Assembly: GCA_963703365.1 (NCBI GenBank) | Contig: OY969815.1 | Location: 434,001-498,000, forward strand | Direction of reading: 5' to 3' | DNA length: 64,000 nucleotides | DNA from: JAKASW01 sp963703365 | GTDB lineage: Bacteria; Bacteroidota; Ignavibacteria; Kryptoniales; JAKASW01 | In this document: one piece after another, positions 35,299 to 45,239 of the stretch | Position numbering within the stretch: the first letter of the stretch is position 1 | Layout of the letters: every line of letters starts with the position of its first letter | The notes under the pieces: model-generated | The model's database searches: none | Told to the model about the DNA's origin: nothing | The model's input: only the letters and a program-made list of their open reading frames with translations | Position numbers and translations under genes: made by a program

Positions 35299-36269
35299 AC
35301 GTTTGCAAAAGAATTTCATTGAATCCAAAGGACATCAAAGTTTCCATTTTTATTATATTAATATTTTTGTACGGTTCGGCAGTGGGGCAATCTTCAGATT
35401 CGCTCAAATATTTTCCGTGTGATGTTGGCGACACATGGTTTTACTATGTCCAATATTCTCCCGGTGACTACGAATACAATACAACACGAATAGATTCCGT
35501 AGTAGGTCATCCCCTAGGGAAACTTGTGTACATGTCTGGAGATGAGTATAGGTCAAGTACAGTAGTTGTGGACACTAGCAAAGCTGTCGTATACGGTTAC
35601 TATCCCGATGTTTTTGATTCGACAAAGCGCTATGCAGATTATTATCATTTAGAAGCCAATGTAGGTGACTATTGGTCAGAAGAACCAAGTGTGGATAGTA
35701 GTCTCTGGTGGGGCGTAAGTGCAGTGGTTGACACGACGGTATTTTGGGTTCGACGGAACGTCAAAACTTTTGAGAACTTTGTCGGCTTTTATATGGGCGA
35801 TACTTCTGGAGCAAAAGATCACAACCCATCAAATTGGGGTGGCACTTTGTGGGAAGACTATGCCTATGGAATTGGGATGACTTTTCGTAATGTGGAAGCT
35901 GGAGAAGGGTGGTTTTTGATTGGCGCAATCCTTAACGGCGACTCAATAGGTACAATTTTAGGTGTAAAGGAAAAAGAAGGTAACATTCCAACACAGTTTT
36001 CGCTTTCACAAAATTATCCTAACCCGTTCAACCCAACAACTACAATCAGTTATCAGCTTTCAGTAGTTACTCTTGTGACTTTGAAAGTTTACGATATTCT
36101 CGGAAAGGAGGTGAAGACATTAGTAAACAAAAAAGAAACCACGGGACCATATTTCATCCAATGGGATGGCACCGACCAGTGCGGACATCATGTCGCCTCG
36201 GGCGTTTATTACTATCGGTTGACGACACAAAACGGTTCAATCACCAGAAAAGCAGTACTGGTTAAATAA
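35295..36269 (+). CDS. T9SS-tailed secreted protein of unknown function
   Basis: 324 residues from ATG 35295. Signal segment VSIFIILIFLYGSAVGQ, then a domain of about 220 residues rich in Tyr, Trp and Asp (FPCDVGDTWFYYVQYSPGD, WWGVSAVVDTT) with no known family, then a T9SS C-terminal domain beginning FSLSQNYPNPFNPTTTISY and ending in Lys after ITRKAVLV. T9SS tails send proteins through the outer membrane and anchor or release them at the surface. It is first in a run of five such cargo genes. Confidence 0.75.
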   Translation: MNVCKRISLNPKDIKVSIFIILIFLYGSAVGQSSDSLKYFPCDVGDTWFYYVQYSPGDYEYNTTRIDSVVGHPLGKLVYMSGDEYRSSTVVVDTSKAVVYGYYPDVFDSTKRYADYYHLEANVGDYWSEEPSVDSSLWWGVSAVVDTTVFWVRRNVKTFENFVGFYMGDTSGAKDHNPSNWGGTLWEDYAYGIGMTFRNVEAGEGWFLIGAILNGDSIGTILGVKEKEGNIPTQFSLSQNYPNPFNPTTTISYQLSVVTLVTLKVYDILGKEVKTLVNKKETTGPYFIQWDGTDQCGHHVASGVYYYRLTTQNGSITRKAVLVK

Positions 36270-36293
36270 TCAGACTAAATAGGAGGGTTCAAA

Positions 36294-39200
36294 ATGAAAA
36301 CAATACTTCACTTCACTTACATTTTGTTTTTGTTGTCATTCTTAGGAATTGGGCGAGTCGTCGCACAAATACCACCACCGGACGCCGATGAGACGTGTGG
36401 TGTTCAAGCTACTCTTCCTTCTTCCGATCAAGTTGGCGGAAGGTGGATACCGTCAGCGACGCCGAACAGTTTTTTTCGTATTTTGGTCATTTTTGCGCAG
36501 TTTCCTGATGACGGTTATACGCAAATCTCGGATTGGCCGTTAGGTCAACCACCAACATACATGAATACCTTTATTGATTCGGATCCGAATCAAAACTCAA
36601 AAGTTGGAAACATGACGCAATATTTTTGGGAAATGTCCCAAAACACTTTTAAAATTATAGGTAACTGCTATTATGTAACCGCTCCTGAAACTCGCCAGTG
36701 GTATACCAATAACGCTTACAACAGAGCACAAATAAACAAGGATATCATTCAGAAACTTAATCAAACTGTAAGTTTTTCTACGTACGACAATTGGACAAAA
36801 ACTTCGGATTACCATTTCCAAAATACTTCTGATGGTTTGGTGGACATGATTTGCGTCATTTGGCGCAACATCCATCAAGACGCTTCCTTTCCCTATTTGC
36901 AAGAACAATTCGGGTTTAGTGGCGAGGCTTCCCTTGGAAGCGATATTGAAGATGTGGAATTTACTGTTGACAATGGCGCTCGAAAAGTTGCGGAAGGATC
37001 CCCAGTTTTCGGCGTACCAGGATCTGGACTGACAATTGCTGTAGGCTACAATGGCCATGGCTACGTCCAGAATTCCACGATTCACGAACTCGGACATTAT
37101 CTTCTTGGAGGAAATGAGTATCACATTTGTGGTGGCACATGGGGAATGATGTGGAACTGGGCTTGCAGGTCGAACTGCGCAAATGCTTTTGAACGGAATA
37201 AGCTTGGATGGATAACTATACAAGAGTATGACTACAATCCACCGAATCCGATCTCACTAGGAGATTACGTGACGACGGGACAAGCTGTTCGAATAGCATT
37301 ACCGAACACCAGCCCGCAGGAATATTTTTTGCTTGAGAATCATCAGCGGATATCCATGTTTGATACACCTGATGACAACTACCCGGAGCAAGGTCTATAT
37401 GTCCTTCATCAGTTTGGCGCGACACCCAATACGAGCGGAACAAATGGAATAGGAGAGAGCCCACGATTGATCTCTGCGGACGGGAAATACGTATGGACAT
37501 TTGATCATTACGCTCCTTGGATAAATGGAGTTATAGTCCCGGTTTTCAAGAGGGGGGCTGCATCACCTGTAAACGGATACTTTGACAGTGACTTGATCCC
37601 TTATACGGATCCCCAAACTGGACAGGGAGAGAGCAATTTTATTTACGCCTACGTCGATCCAGTGACTGGTAAAGACAACGACACTCCGATTGAAGTTGGA
37701 GACGGTAACGATGGGTTCACGTTGAGCCACCATCTGTTTAGCGGTTCCACTAATCCACCAACTTTGACCTCAGGACTTGTTGTTTCTCCTGTAGCATTTG
37801 ATGAGACGTACAACACCGGGGGGATTGTCAAGGTGCAGTTGTACACTAACTGGTGGGGAGGGACTTTAACACAAAATACGACAATCAGTGGGAACGCCAC
37901 TATAACGGGTAATCTAACAGTAAATTCCGGTGTAGCTCTTACGATTGCTGCCGGAACAACTCTGAATTTTCTAAGTGGTTCTTCCCTGACGATAAATGGT
38001 ACACTCATCTCCAACGTTAGTCTAACTATTCCGTCCGGCTCGACCATGATAATCAACCCCGGTGCGGCATTGCAGTTTGCTTCCGGCACATCGCTCACTG
38101 CCAACGGTGTCTTAAGTGTCAACGGAACCTTAGCGCAGCCGATCACAATCACGTCGACTGGCAGCACATCTCCAGGTGCATGGGGTTCCATCATCCTTAG
38201 CGGCTCTGGCGCAAATTATTCGACTTTGAGCCATGCCAACATCAATTATGGAATAGAGGTTGACGTGCTCAGTGCCAACAATGTCACCATCCAGAATTGC
38301 AACATAGAGAACAATTCTGGCAACGGCATCTACTTATATTCCTCGCCAAACTGCCAGATGCAGTACAACACGATAGCAAACTCGAATGCCAACCATGGTA
38401 TTTATATCTATGGCGGCTCTAACGAGAACTGCTATAACAACGTCATCTATAAGACGAACCACAACAAGCAAGGTGCCGGTATATTTTATTATGGCAGCAG
38501 CGGCACCGTAGGACAGAACGACATCGATTATTTCGACTGGGGAATTCAGGCCCTTTGGGGGGCATCCCCAAGCGCGGAAATTAGCTCTTCTATAACATAC
38601 AACAACCGCATTACCAATTGCCAGAATGGTCTCATGGTTTATGGAAATAGCTACTGCAACTTTGGGGTGCTTACTTCGTATCCCTCTGGGGGTCTGAATA
38701 GCATCTACAACAACGGCTATAACGCCGCCGTCGGAGATTACTATGTCACTTTTCCGAGCGGACTGTATGCCGAGTGTGACTGGTGGGGGAGCAATCCGCC
38801 TCCTTCAAGGTTTTACATAGGTTCAGAGAGTTATCTTTACTGGACTTATCCCGAGTCCGCAGACCCTTGGTCAAAGTACCCGCTTCCATCGATTCAGGAC
38901 AAGGGAAGTGTAAAGGGTGAGATCGCGGCATCAGTTGCATCCACTTCAACTCAAACATCGACCCAGAGTACAGAAGCCGCTGATCCATCATCCTCCGATT
39001 CACTCCTTGCAGGAATTGGACTTCGGCAGGAAGGTAAGTTCGAAGAGGCAAGAGACTTCTTTAAGTCCTATCTTAATAATCATCCGGACGATCAGGCAGC
39101 TTATGTGTACCTTTACAGTTGTGCAGACAGCGAGACGGCGCCAAGCCTAATCCAGTATTTTAATGCTCTTCCAAAACAAGCTGCCAAAGAGCAGAAGATG

Positions 39201-39812
39201 CTTCTCTCATATTTGTATCTCAGGCAAGGCGACTCGAAGTCTGCGAAGCAAGTGAACGACGGCATTATCAGTGCAAACCCTAATACGATACTTGCAGCGA
39301 AAGCAAAGTTGGACAATTTCTACATTGCGTTGTATAACGATAACGACCTGAATAATGCTGCTGTGATTCTGAAGGACGTGGAACGTAGCGCCGGCCTATT
39401 CGCATCTACCGGATCTTCGACAACACCAATGGAAATATCCGATGCAGAACATGCACTTGCGGTTTATGTTGACCCGCAAACTGGAGAGATGCCGAACATA
39501 AACACAGAGCAGAGCAAGAACGAATCTGCCGTTACTACGTCTAGTTCTGCACAAAGTGGTTTGATGGCAAATTATCCGAATCCCTTCAACCCATCAACCA
39601 ATATCAGTTATAATCTCCCGACAAGCGGTCATGTGACTTTGAAGGTTTATGATGTCCTCGGTAGAGAAGTGAAAACACTTGTCAACGAGGATCAAGCTTT
39701 AGGAACATATTCAGTTCGGTTCGATGCATCGCGACTTGCCAGTGGAGTTTATCTCTATCGGCTGACAGCTCCCGGTATTATGGTTACAAAGAAGATGGTC
39801 GTGACGAAGTAA
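36294..39812 (+). CDS. M6-like metallopeptidase with beta-helix and T9SS tail
   Basis: 1172 residues. Signal peptide (1-25), then a zinc metallopeptidase region (about 60-430) with STIHELGHYLLGG at 262-274 (His-Glu-x-x-His at 264-268) and a nearby NEYH, like M6/immune-inhibitor-A relatives. Then comes a right-handed beta-helix (about 520-830) of short repeats with NNVTIQNCNIENNSGNGIYL-type rungs, a helical TPR-like part with EARDFFKSYLNNHPDDQAAY, and a T9SS tail (LMANYPNPFNPSTNISYNLP...). The head differs from the cysteine and serine peptidases downstream, but the tail plan is shared. Likely surface-bound or released protease. AGGAGG stands before the ATG. Confidence 0.82.
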   Translation: MKTILHFTYILFLLSFLGIGRVVAQIPPPDADETCGVQATLPSSDQVGGRWIPSATPNSFFRILVIFAQFPDDGYTQISDWPLGQPPTYMNTFIDSDPNQNSKVGNMTQYFWEMSQNTFKIIGNCYYVTAPETRQWYTNNAYNRAQINKDIIQKLNQTVSFSTYDNWTKTSDYHFQNTSDGLVDMICVIWRNIHQDASFPYLQEQFGFSGEASLGSDIEDVEFTVDNGARKVAEGSPVFGVPGSGLTIAVGYNGHGYVQNSTIHELGHYLLGGNEYHICGGTWGMMWNWACRSNCANAFERNKLGWITIQEYDYNPPNPISLGDYVTTGQAVRIALPNTSPQEYFLLENHQRISMFDTPDDNYPEQGLYVLHQFGATPNTSGTNGIGESPRLISADGKYVWTFDHYAPWINGVIVPVFKRGAASPVNGYFDSDLIPYTDPQTGQGESNFIYAYVDPVTGKDNDTPIEVGDGNDGFTLSHHLFSGSTNPPTLTSGLVVSPVAFDETYNTGGIVKVQLYTNWWGGTLTQNTTISGNATITGNLTVNSGVALTIAAGTTLNFLSGSSLTINGTLISNVSLTIPSGSTMIINPGAALQFASGTSLTANGVLSVNGTLAQPITITSTGSTSPGAWGSIILSGSGANYSTLSHANINYGIEVDVLSANNVTIQNCNIENNSGNGIYLYSSPNCQMQYNTIANSNANHGIYIYGGSNENCYNNVIYKTNHNKQGAGIFYYGSSGTVGQNDIDYFDWGIQALWGASPSAEISSSITYNNRITNCQNGLMVYGNSYCNFGVLTSYPSGGLNSIYNNGYNAAVGDYYVTFPSGLYAECDWWGSNPPPSRFYIGSESYLYWTYPESADPWSKYPLPSIQDKGSVKGEIAASVASTSTQTSTQSTEAADPSSSDSLLAGIGLRQEGKFEEARDFFKSYLNNHPDDQAAYVYLYSCADSETAPSLIQYFNALPKQAAKEQKMLLSYLYLRQGDSKSAKQVNDGIISANPNTILAAKAKLDNFYIALYNDNDLNNAAVILKDVERSAGLFASTGSSTTPMEISDAEHALAVYVDPQTGEMPNINTEQSKNESAVTTSSSAQSGLMANYPNPFNPSTNISYNLPTSGHVTLKVYDVLGREVKTLVNEDQALGTYSVRFDASRLASGVYLYRLTAPGIMVTKKMVVTK

Positions 39813-39843
39813 GGATTAAGAGATCAAGTCAAGGTTTCAAAAG

Positions 39844-39871
39844 AGTCCCGTCGCAAGGCGGGACTTTTTAT
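39844..39871 (+). terminator. Terminator after the metallopeptidase gene
   Basis: AGTCCCG (39844-39850) pairs with CGGGACT (39859-39865), followed by TTTTTATT. It is identical to the one at 44576 and similar to that at 50517. Confidence 0.85.
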
Positions 39872-39874
39872 TGT

Positions 39875-40090
39875 GGCAACTTCGGAGACACACGCTACGG
39901 CAACAACAGCCAATTGGTGAATAGTGGCACGCACACGGTCTCTTTCAGGGCCACGAGCCAGTCATCGAGTCCGAACGCCTATGACGTGATCGGTGCAACT
40001 GTTATGGTAGGAAACTCCACCTGCACTCTCGGTGACGAGACGGCCTCTCTTTCGACCGGTCAGCCCATTCGCTATACGGTGAGGTTCTAA
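39875..40090 (+). pseudogene. C-terminal fragment of a lost secreted protein, copy A
   Basis: 71 codons open to a TAA: GNFGDTRYGNNSQLVNSGTH at the start and a beta-strand-like pattern to QPIRYTVRF. It reads as the end of a beta-sandwich domain and has no start codon or ribosome site of its own, because it sits just behind a terminator. The same fragment is at 44607 and a worn version near 34360. Its parent gene is not in the window. Confidence 0.5.
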
Positions 40091-40504
40091 GAAACTCGAT
40101 TTCAAAAGAAGATAACTTATTGGTTACAGTCTTTGCAATTGGTTGTCTGTCATACTCAAGTTGATTAGGGCTGAGGCACTCAAAATCGAACAGTTGATGC
40201 ATCGAAAGCGAACGCCGACTGAACTTTAAACGCATTTCATCACCGTTTCAGCAAGATTTCGAGGCTGCTTAACACAAGATGATGGCACAGCATTTGCTCT
40301 TTATGAGTGCACGAAAGAGTAATAAGGACCGTATGTCTATGCTAAGCCGACCGAAATTAGTATTAAAATTCCGAAGAGTTGATGTTCTATGTTTTGTATG
40401 GATAGCAGGTTGTATGAGCAGTAAATCTGGGTTCTATTAGGATAATTCAGTAGTTGCTCGTTCAACTACGGACTAATTGGCATTCACAACTAGGAGAGCA
40501 GAAA

Positions 40505-40618
40505 ATGAATATAGGATCGTGGAGGGAGAAGTATAGGGAAGAAGGGGGAAATACACTTCCGTCCGTCGTGGTCTCTGTGGTAGTTATGACCATCTTGTGT
40601 TCGGCTTCCACGGTGTAA
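40505..40618 (+). CDS. Possible 37-residue peptide
   Basis: ATG 40505 follows AGGAGAGCAGAAA. The peptide begins MNIGSWREKYREEGGN and ends in a hydrophobic stretch VVVSVVVMTILCSASTV. The N-terminus and ribosome site resemble those of the ORF at 45240 in the other repeat copy. It may be a truncated gene. Confidence 0.3.
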   Translation: MNIGSWREKYREEGGNTLPSVVVSVVVMTILCSASTV

Positions 40619-40685
40619 TCTCGTTACTGATCTTTTTAAAGTCTAAAAAATTTTGGTCAGATTAGGAAAAGGAGAAGTGCAGTTG

Positions 40686-41825
40686 ATGCTTACGGGAATT
40701 CAGTCGCGCCTGAAGAGGGAAGGAAAAGCTTACCGCTCCCTAGTCGTTCGTGTATTTATGGCGGTAACAATCTTGCTGGCGGGGTGTAAAAACAAAGTTA
40801 CAAATCCAAATCCAGTTCCACCATTCCCCGCCGGGAATTACCAAATTTGTTATTGCGGCTACGGGCAGTTAAAGATTAACAATATTTTAGGAACAGCTCC
40901 AGAAAACATTTCACTTCAGGATAGCGGTTATAAGAGTGGCGACTACGATGATTATCCTCAATGGTCGCCCGATGGAAGATATATCGTCTTCCAGCGTCTG
41001 CGGCCAGATACAATGTACAGCCCTTTCATCTATGTGTATGACACACAGAATAAGACTTACGCCAACTTGACTTCTGACGGGGGAATAGCCTCATCAAATC
41101 CCCAGTGGGCACCGAACGGGGAAGTATATTTTTCCTACGAAAGTCCGGTGCTTAGCCCCACAGCTACGTACATGATGAATCCGGATGGTAGTGGTAAGCG
41201 AAAGATACTTAATGATTCTGCAACTTCAATATATTTCTATCAGGATAGCTACACTTTCTTATATATCAACGGTACAGAAGTGTACAAAACTAATGTCGAC
41301 GGCACGTTCCATGAACTTGTGCTTGAGCTTCCCCAACCTGGAGTGGCTCAGTATGTGACGATAAGAGATTTTAATCCGATTACCGGTGAATTCCTTGTGA
41401 ATACGAATATGATTGCTGGTTCGCCGGAGGTTATTGCAACGTACAGTGCAGAGACCAACCAACTAAATGTGATTCTCACAGCACCTCATGGATATTCGTT
41501 GGCCTTGGAACGTTATTCCAAAGATTATATGCAAATCGCCTTCATTGAAACAGATACAACTACGTATCAGAATCAGTACCTCTCCGTCTTTGAGAATGGC
41601 AATACTCGGATGCTTGTACAAACTATAGGATCTATCGTGAAAGGAGAATGGTTCGATGTCAGTCCAATTCAATTTACACAGGACAGTAAATTTATTGCCT
41701 TCGTAAAAGATGTTTCTCCAGGTGGCCCATCGGTAAATTGGAAATCTTACCTTTATGCTGTAGATGTTGCGACTGGAAGTACACAGTACATAGATCAAGG
41801 ATTCAATTCTACATGGGATCCATAA
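40686..41825 (+). CDS. Lipoprotein with TolB/WD40-like (PD40) propeller
   Basis: 379 residues from ATG 40686 (TTG 40683 adjoining, GGAG about 10 nt upstream). Signal with lipobox AVTILLAGC, then a beta-propeller with PD40-type blades: DYDDYPQWSPDGRYIVFQR, SSNPQWAPNGEVYFSYE and FTQDSKFIAFVKD. Such propellers bind proteins or peptidoglycan-linked partners in TolB and are also found in surface proteins. No T9SS tail, unlike its neighbours. It lies between the metallo- and cysteine-peptidase genes. Confidence 0.75.
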   Translation: MLTGIQSRLKREGKAYRSLVVRVFMAVTILLAGCKNKVTNPNPVPPFPAGNYQICYCGYGQLKINNILGTAPENISLQDSGYKSGDYDDYPQWSPDGRYIVFQRLRPDTMYSPFIYVYDTQNKTYANLTSDGGIASSNPQWAPNGEVYFSYESPVLSPTATYMMNPDGSGKRKILNDSATSIYFYQDSYTFLYINGTEVYKTNVDGTFHELVLELPQPGVAQYVTIRDFNPITGEFLVNTNMIAGSPEVIATYSAETNQLNVILTAPHGYSLALERYSKDYMQIAFIETDTTTYQNQYLSVFENGNTRMLVQTIGSIVKGEWFDVSPIQFTQDSKFIAFVKDVSPGGPSVNWKSYLYAVDVATGSTQYIDQGFNSTWDP

Positions 41826-41892
41826 CCTTAGTCCTGATTAGAGAAGGGAAGGAGGTGAACCTTTCAGCGACGAGATAAAGAGAAAATCTGAG

Positions 41893-41915
41893 CGGCGGTG
41901 GCTGCACCACCGCCG
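41893..41915 (+). other. Very stable GC hairpin
   Basis: CGGCGGTGG (41893-41901) and CCACCGCCG (41907-41915) form a 9-bp stem with a 5-nt loop, in an otherwise AT-rich island. No T tract follows, so it is at best part of a terminator or an mRNA-stabilising element for the propeller gene ending at 41825. Confidence 0.5.
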
Positions 41916-42066
41916 TCCAGTGAAATGACAAACGAACGGGCATTTGTCTTGTTGATACAATACTGATTTTTAGACAATGGTATGCCGTTTTTGTTTGACG
42001 ATGGAAATAGTGCAAAAATTACTAATCACAATCAATTCCTAAAACGAAAAGAAGAGGAGTTACGTT

Positions 42067-44544
42067 ATGAAACAGGCGATCAAAATATTGGTGACAGTTT
42101 TTGCATTGCTTTTTGGCTTTTCAATGCAGTCTCAGGCACAAAAAATAAGTTTAACTTGGGAACAAGTAAAGAGGATGTGTGGCGTGCCGGTTGACACTGT
42201 GCAAATGAAAATCGAGTACGCCAGAGGAGACAGCATGTACAAGGCATACCTCTCACAACCGAAACCTTTGGTGACACAGCAAGTTCCAAATTGGCGGTCG
42301 ATGATGGGGCCGGTTGCATATCAGGACACGGATTGGTGTTCTGCAGATTGTTGGGCACACTCAGGTGCAGGGTTAGCAGAGGGACAACTGCACATTTCAA
42401 TTGGTTCCAATATTGGGATATTCTTAGACGCAAGTGACATTGTCCATCATTTGGGATGTAGCGGATGTCCTTCTGACGCTTTAAATTACATCGGAAACTC
42501 AAAGGCAATATCATACGTCAGTGGCTCTCCTGGCACATATCCAAATCTGTTCGGAGTGAGATGGGGTATCGCTGCCATCGGCACCGTCTCTGGAATAAGC
42601 TCCATACAAGAGGCATTGGTATATGGCCCTGTCAGCGCGTGCTTTTACGTTTATGATGATTTTTACGATTTCTTTGATAGTAACCCCTATGCAGTTTACC
42701 GAACGACGCAATCGGGCAATTGCGTTGGTCACGCCGTCGTTATAGTAAGTTACGATAACACTCAGCAATGCTGGCTTTGCAAGAACAGTTGGGGAAATTG
42801 GTGGGCGGATGGTGGATATTTCAGGATCGGCTATGATCAATGTTGTATCGATTCTTGGCAGAATTGTACAGCAGTGGTAAGCCAAAGCTGCTACGCCAAG
42901 CTTATTCCCAACCTGATTCCATCGTTGGCAAGTTATGGATTTGTAAACGGAGAATGGGCATATGTTTCTGCAAACCAGACAGTAAATAACGGGCAAACGC
43001 TTAACATTACACCCGGATCGAGTGTAATCTTTCAACCCAGCACTTCCTTCACTGTCAACGGCACCCTGAACGCCATGGGCACCACTTCACAGCCGATCAC
43101 GTTCACATCTTCGTCTGGAACTTGGGGTGGAATACAATTCAATAGTGGTTCAAGCGGATCACTAGTTTCGTATTCCATTATCAGCGATGCTAGCAATGGA
43201 ATCTATGAAAACGGGGTCACCGTATCGATGTGGGATTGTGCGATAAAAAATTGCACCAACGGCATTTATCTCTACGACTCAAGCCCCAATATCTCTTACT
43301 CCAATATTTACAACAACTCATATGCTGGTATTTATTCAATCTCTTCCTCGCCTTATTTGTACAATAATTACATTCAAAACAATGATTACGGTGTCTACTG
43401 CACAACTAGTTCAAATCCGTCATTTGGATGGGGAGGCGGACAAGGGATGAATAATATTACAAATAATTCATACGGCGTCTTCTGCTGGAATAATTCGCTT
43501 CCGATGCTTGGTCAAAGTTCACCTTTGAATGGCGGGTATAATAATCTTGTAAATACTTCCTGGAATGTTTATAACATGTCTTCAGGTTCTATCTATGCCC
43601 AAAACAACTGGTGGGGAACGACTAATACCCAGAATTTTAAAATTGCAGGCACGGGTGGGGTAGCATATAATCCTTACCTTAGCTCAGCTGTAAGCATATC
43701 TGCACCGCCTTTGAACAACTCAGTATCTACTCCTTACGCTTCTACGGTCAGTGACGTATCATTATTGTCGGAATTAAGCAATGCTTATCAATTGGTTGCG
43801 TCCAATGATCTGGTGGGAGCGAGGAGTATATGTCTTAGCCTGATTACAAACTATCCTGATTCCAGCGTTTCATTCAATGCCTTGAACTTGTTAAAAGATA
43901 CTTATCCATCAACGAATTTGCCGGTCTTAAGAGATGCATATAACTCTTTGTTTCACAATAAGGAGAAGAAAGAGCTATACGCGATGGCAGGTTTGATGAT
44001 GGCGGGCATTGACACAGCAAACCACTTGAATCTGATTGACAGCGTAATAAATACATATAAGGGTAATAGTGTAGTAGAGCTGGCTTTGTTTGACAAATTT
44101 GTCTACTATTATTTCGAAAAAGGAGACAAACAAAATGCGTTAGAAGTTTCGGAAGAGATAGATACGTTGTTCCCACAGTCCCAAGGTAGCGTCGAGGCTC
44201 ACAGCATCCTGGGGGATCAAGTATCTGGTGGTGTAAATGCGAGCGGGGAACAAACTCCGGAAAGAATTGCCACTCAAACTTCAACTGAATATTCATTAAG
44301 CAATTATCCCAACCCATTCAATCCAACCACAACCATCAGTTATAATCTCTCGACGAGTGGTCACGTGACACTGAAGGTTTATGATATTCTCGGTAGAGAA
44401 GTGAAAACACTTGTCAACGAAGATGAATCAGCCGGATACCACAATGCAGTATTTGATGCGAACCGGTTGGCAAGCGGCGTCTATTTTTATCGTCTGACTG
44501 CACCTGGCATCGTGGTTACAAAGAAGATGGTCGTGACGAAGTAA
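42067..44544 (+). CDS. Papain-like (C1) cysteine peptidase with beta-helix and T9SS tail
   Basis: 825 residues. Signal peptide (1-24), then a C1A peptidase domain (about 75-275): Gln86 and catalytic Cys95 in YQDTDWCSADCWAHSG, His222 in NCVGHAVVIVSYD and Asn240 in CKNSWGNWWADGGYFRIG. A beta-helix (about 310-540) contains IYDNNS-type rungs and NNWWGTTNTQNF. A helical region (about 560-720) and a T9SS tail (SLSNYPNPFNPTTTISYNLS to VVTK) follow. From about residue 320 it is nearly the same as the end of the subtilase at 47455. Probable extracellular protease. Confidence 0.88.
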   Translation: MKQAIKILVTVFALLFGFSMQSQAQKISLTWEQVKRMCGVPVDTVQMKIEYARGDSMYKAYLSQPKPLVTQQVPNWRSMMGPVAYQDTDWCSADCWAHSGAGLAEGQLHISIGSNIGIFLDASDIVHHLGCSGCPSDALNYIGNSKAISYVSGSPGTYPNLFGVRWGIAAIGTVSGISSIQEALVYGPVSACFYVYDDFYDFFDSNPYAVYRTTQSGNCVGHAVVIVSYDNTQQCWLCKNSWGNWWADGGYFRIGYDQCCIDSWQNCTAVVSQSCYAKLIPNLIPSLASYGFVNGEWAYVSANQTVNNGQTLNITPGSSVIFQPSTSFTVNGTLNAMGTTSQPITFTSSSGTWGGIQFNSGSSGSLVSYSIISDASNGIYENGVTVSMWDCAIKNCTNGIYLYDSSPNISYSNIYNNSYAGIYSISSSPYLYNNYIQNNDYGVYCTTSSNPSFGWGGGQGMNNITNNSYGVFCWNNSLPMLGQSSPLNGGYNNLVNTSWNVYNMSSGSIYAQNNWWGTTNTQNFKIAGTGGVAYNPYLSSAVSISAPPLNNSVSTPYASTVSDVSLLSELSNAYQLVASNDLVGARSICLSLITNYPDSSVSFNALNLLKDTYPSTNLPVLRDAYNSLFHNKEKKELYAMAGLMMAGIDTANHLNLIDSVINTYKGNSVVELALFDKFVYYYFEKGDKQNALEVSEEIDTLFPQSQGSVEAHSILGDQVSGGVNASGEQTPERIATQTSTEYSLSNYPNPFNPTTTISYNLSTSGHVTLKVYDILGREVKTLVNEDESAGYHNAVFDANRLASGVYFYRLTAPGIVVTKKMVVTK

Positions 44545-44575
44545 GGATTAAGAGATCAAGTCAAGGTTTCAAAAG

Positions 44576-44603
44576 AGTCCCGTCGCAAGGCGGGACTTTT
44601 TAT
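44576..44603 (+). terminator. Terminator after the cysteine peptidase gene
   Basis: AGTCCCG stem with CGGGACT and TTTTTATT run, the same sequence as at 39844. Confidence 0.85.
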
Positions 44604-44606
44604 TGT

Positions 44607-44822
44607 GGCAACTTCGGAGACACACGCTACGGCAACAACAGCCAATTGGTGAATAGTGGCACGCACACGGTCTCTTTCAGGGCCACGAGCCAGTCATCGA
44701 GTCCGAACGCCTATGACGTGATCGGTGCAACTGTTATGGTAGGAAACTCCACCTGCACTCTCGGTGACGAGACGGCCTCTCTTTCGACCGGTCAGCCCAT
44801 TCGCTATACGGTGAGGTTCTAA
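44607..44822 (+). pseudogene. C-terminal fragment of a lost secreted protein, copy B
   Basis: Identical to 39875-40090: 71 codons ending in YTVRF and TAA, without a start. Preserved only because the module was copied recently. Confidence 0.5.
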
Positions 44823-45239
44823 GAAACTCGATTTCAAAAGAAGATAACTTATTGGTTACAGTCTTTGCAATTGGTTGTCTGTCATACTCAAGTTGATTAG
44901 GGCTGAGGCACTCAAAATCGAACAGTTGATGCATCGAAAGCGAACGCCGACTGAACTTTAAACGCATTTCATCACCGTTTCAGCAAGATTTCGAGGCTGC
45001 TTAACACAAGACTGAGGCACAGCATTTGCTCCTTATGAGTGCACGAAAGAGTAATAAGGACCGTATGTCTATGCTAAGCCGACCGAAATTAGTATTAAAA
45101 TTCCGAAGAGTTGATGCTTTAGGTTTTGTACGAATCGCAGGTTGTGTAAGCAGTAAATCTGGGCTATCTTAGGATAGTTGATTAATTGCTTGTTCAACTA
45201 TGAACTTATTAGCGTTCGCAACATAAAGGAGAGCAGAGA

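Larger units (their letters stand above)
39781..40560 (+). repeat. Island repeat module, copy A
   Basis: From 39781 the sequence is the same as that from 44513 (offset 4732) for about 500 bp, then similar but diverged to about 40560. It spans the end of the T9SS tail, a terminator, a coding fragment with a lost start, the broken small ORF and the start of a short secreted-type ORF. It indicates recent duplication or gene conversion. Confidence 0.85.

Noticed and set aside
40002..40235. Identical 77-codon minus-strand frames here and at 44734-44967
   Set aside because: Their identity only reflects the duplicated module; they lie antisense to the broken small ORF and the orphan tail, and lack any start signal.
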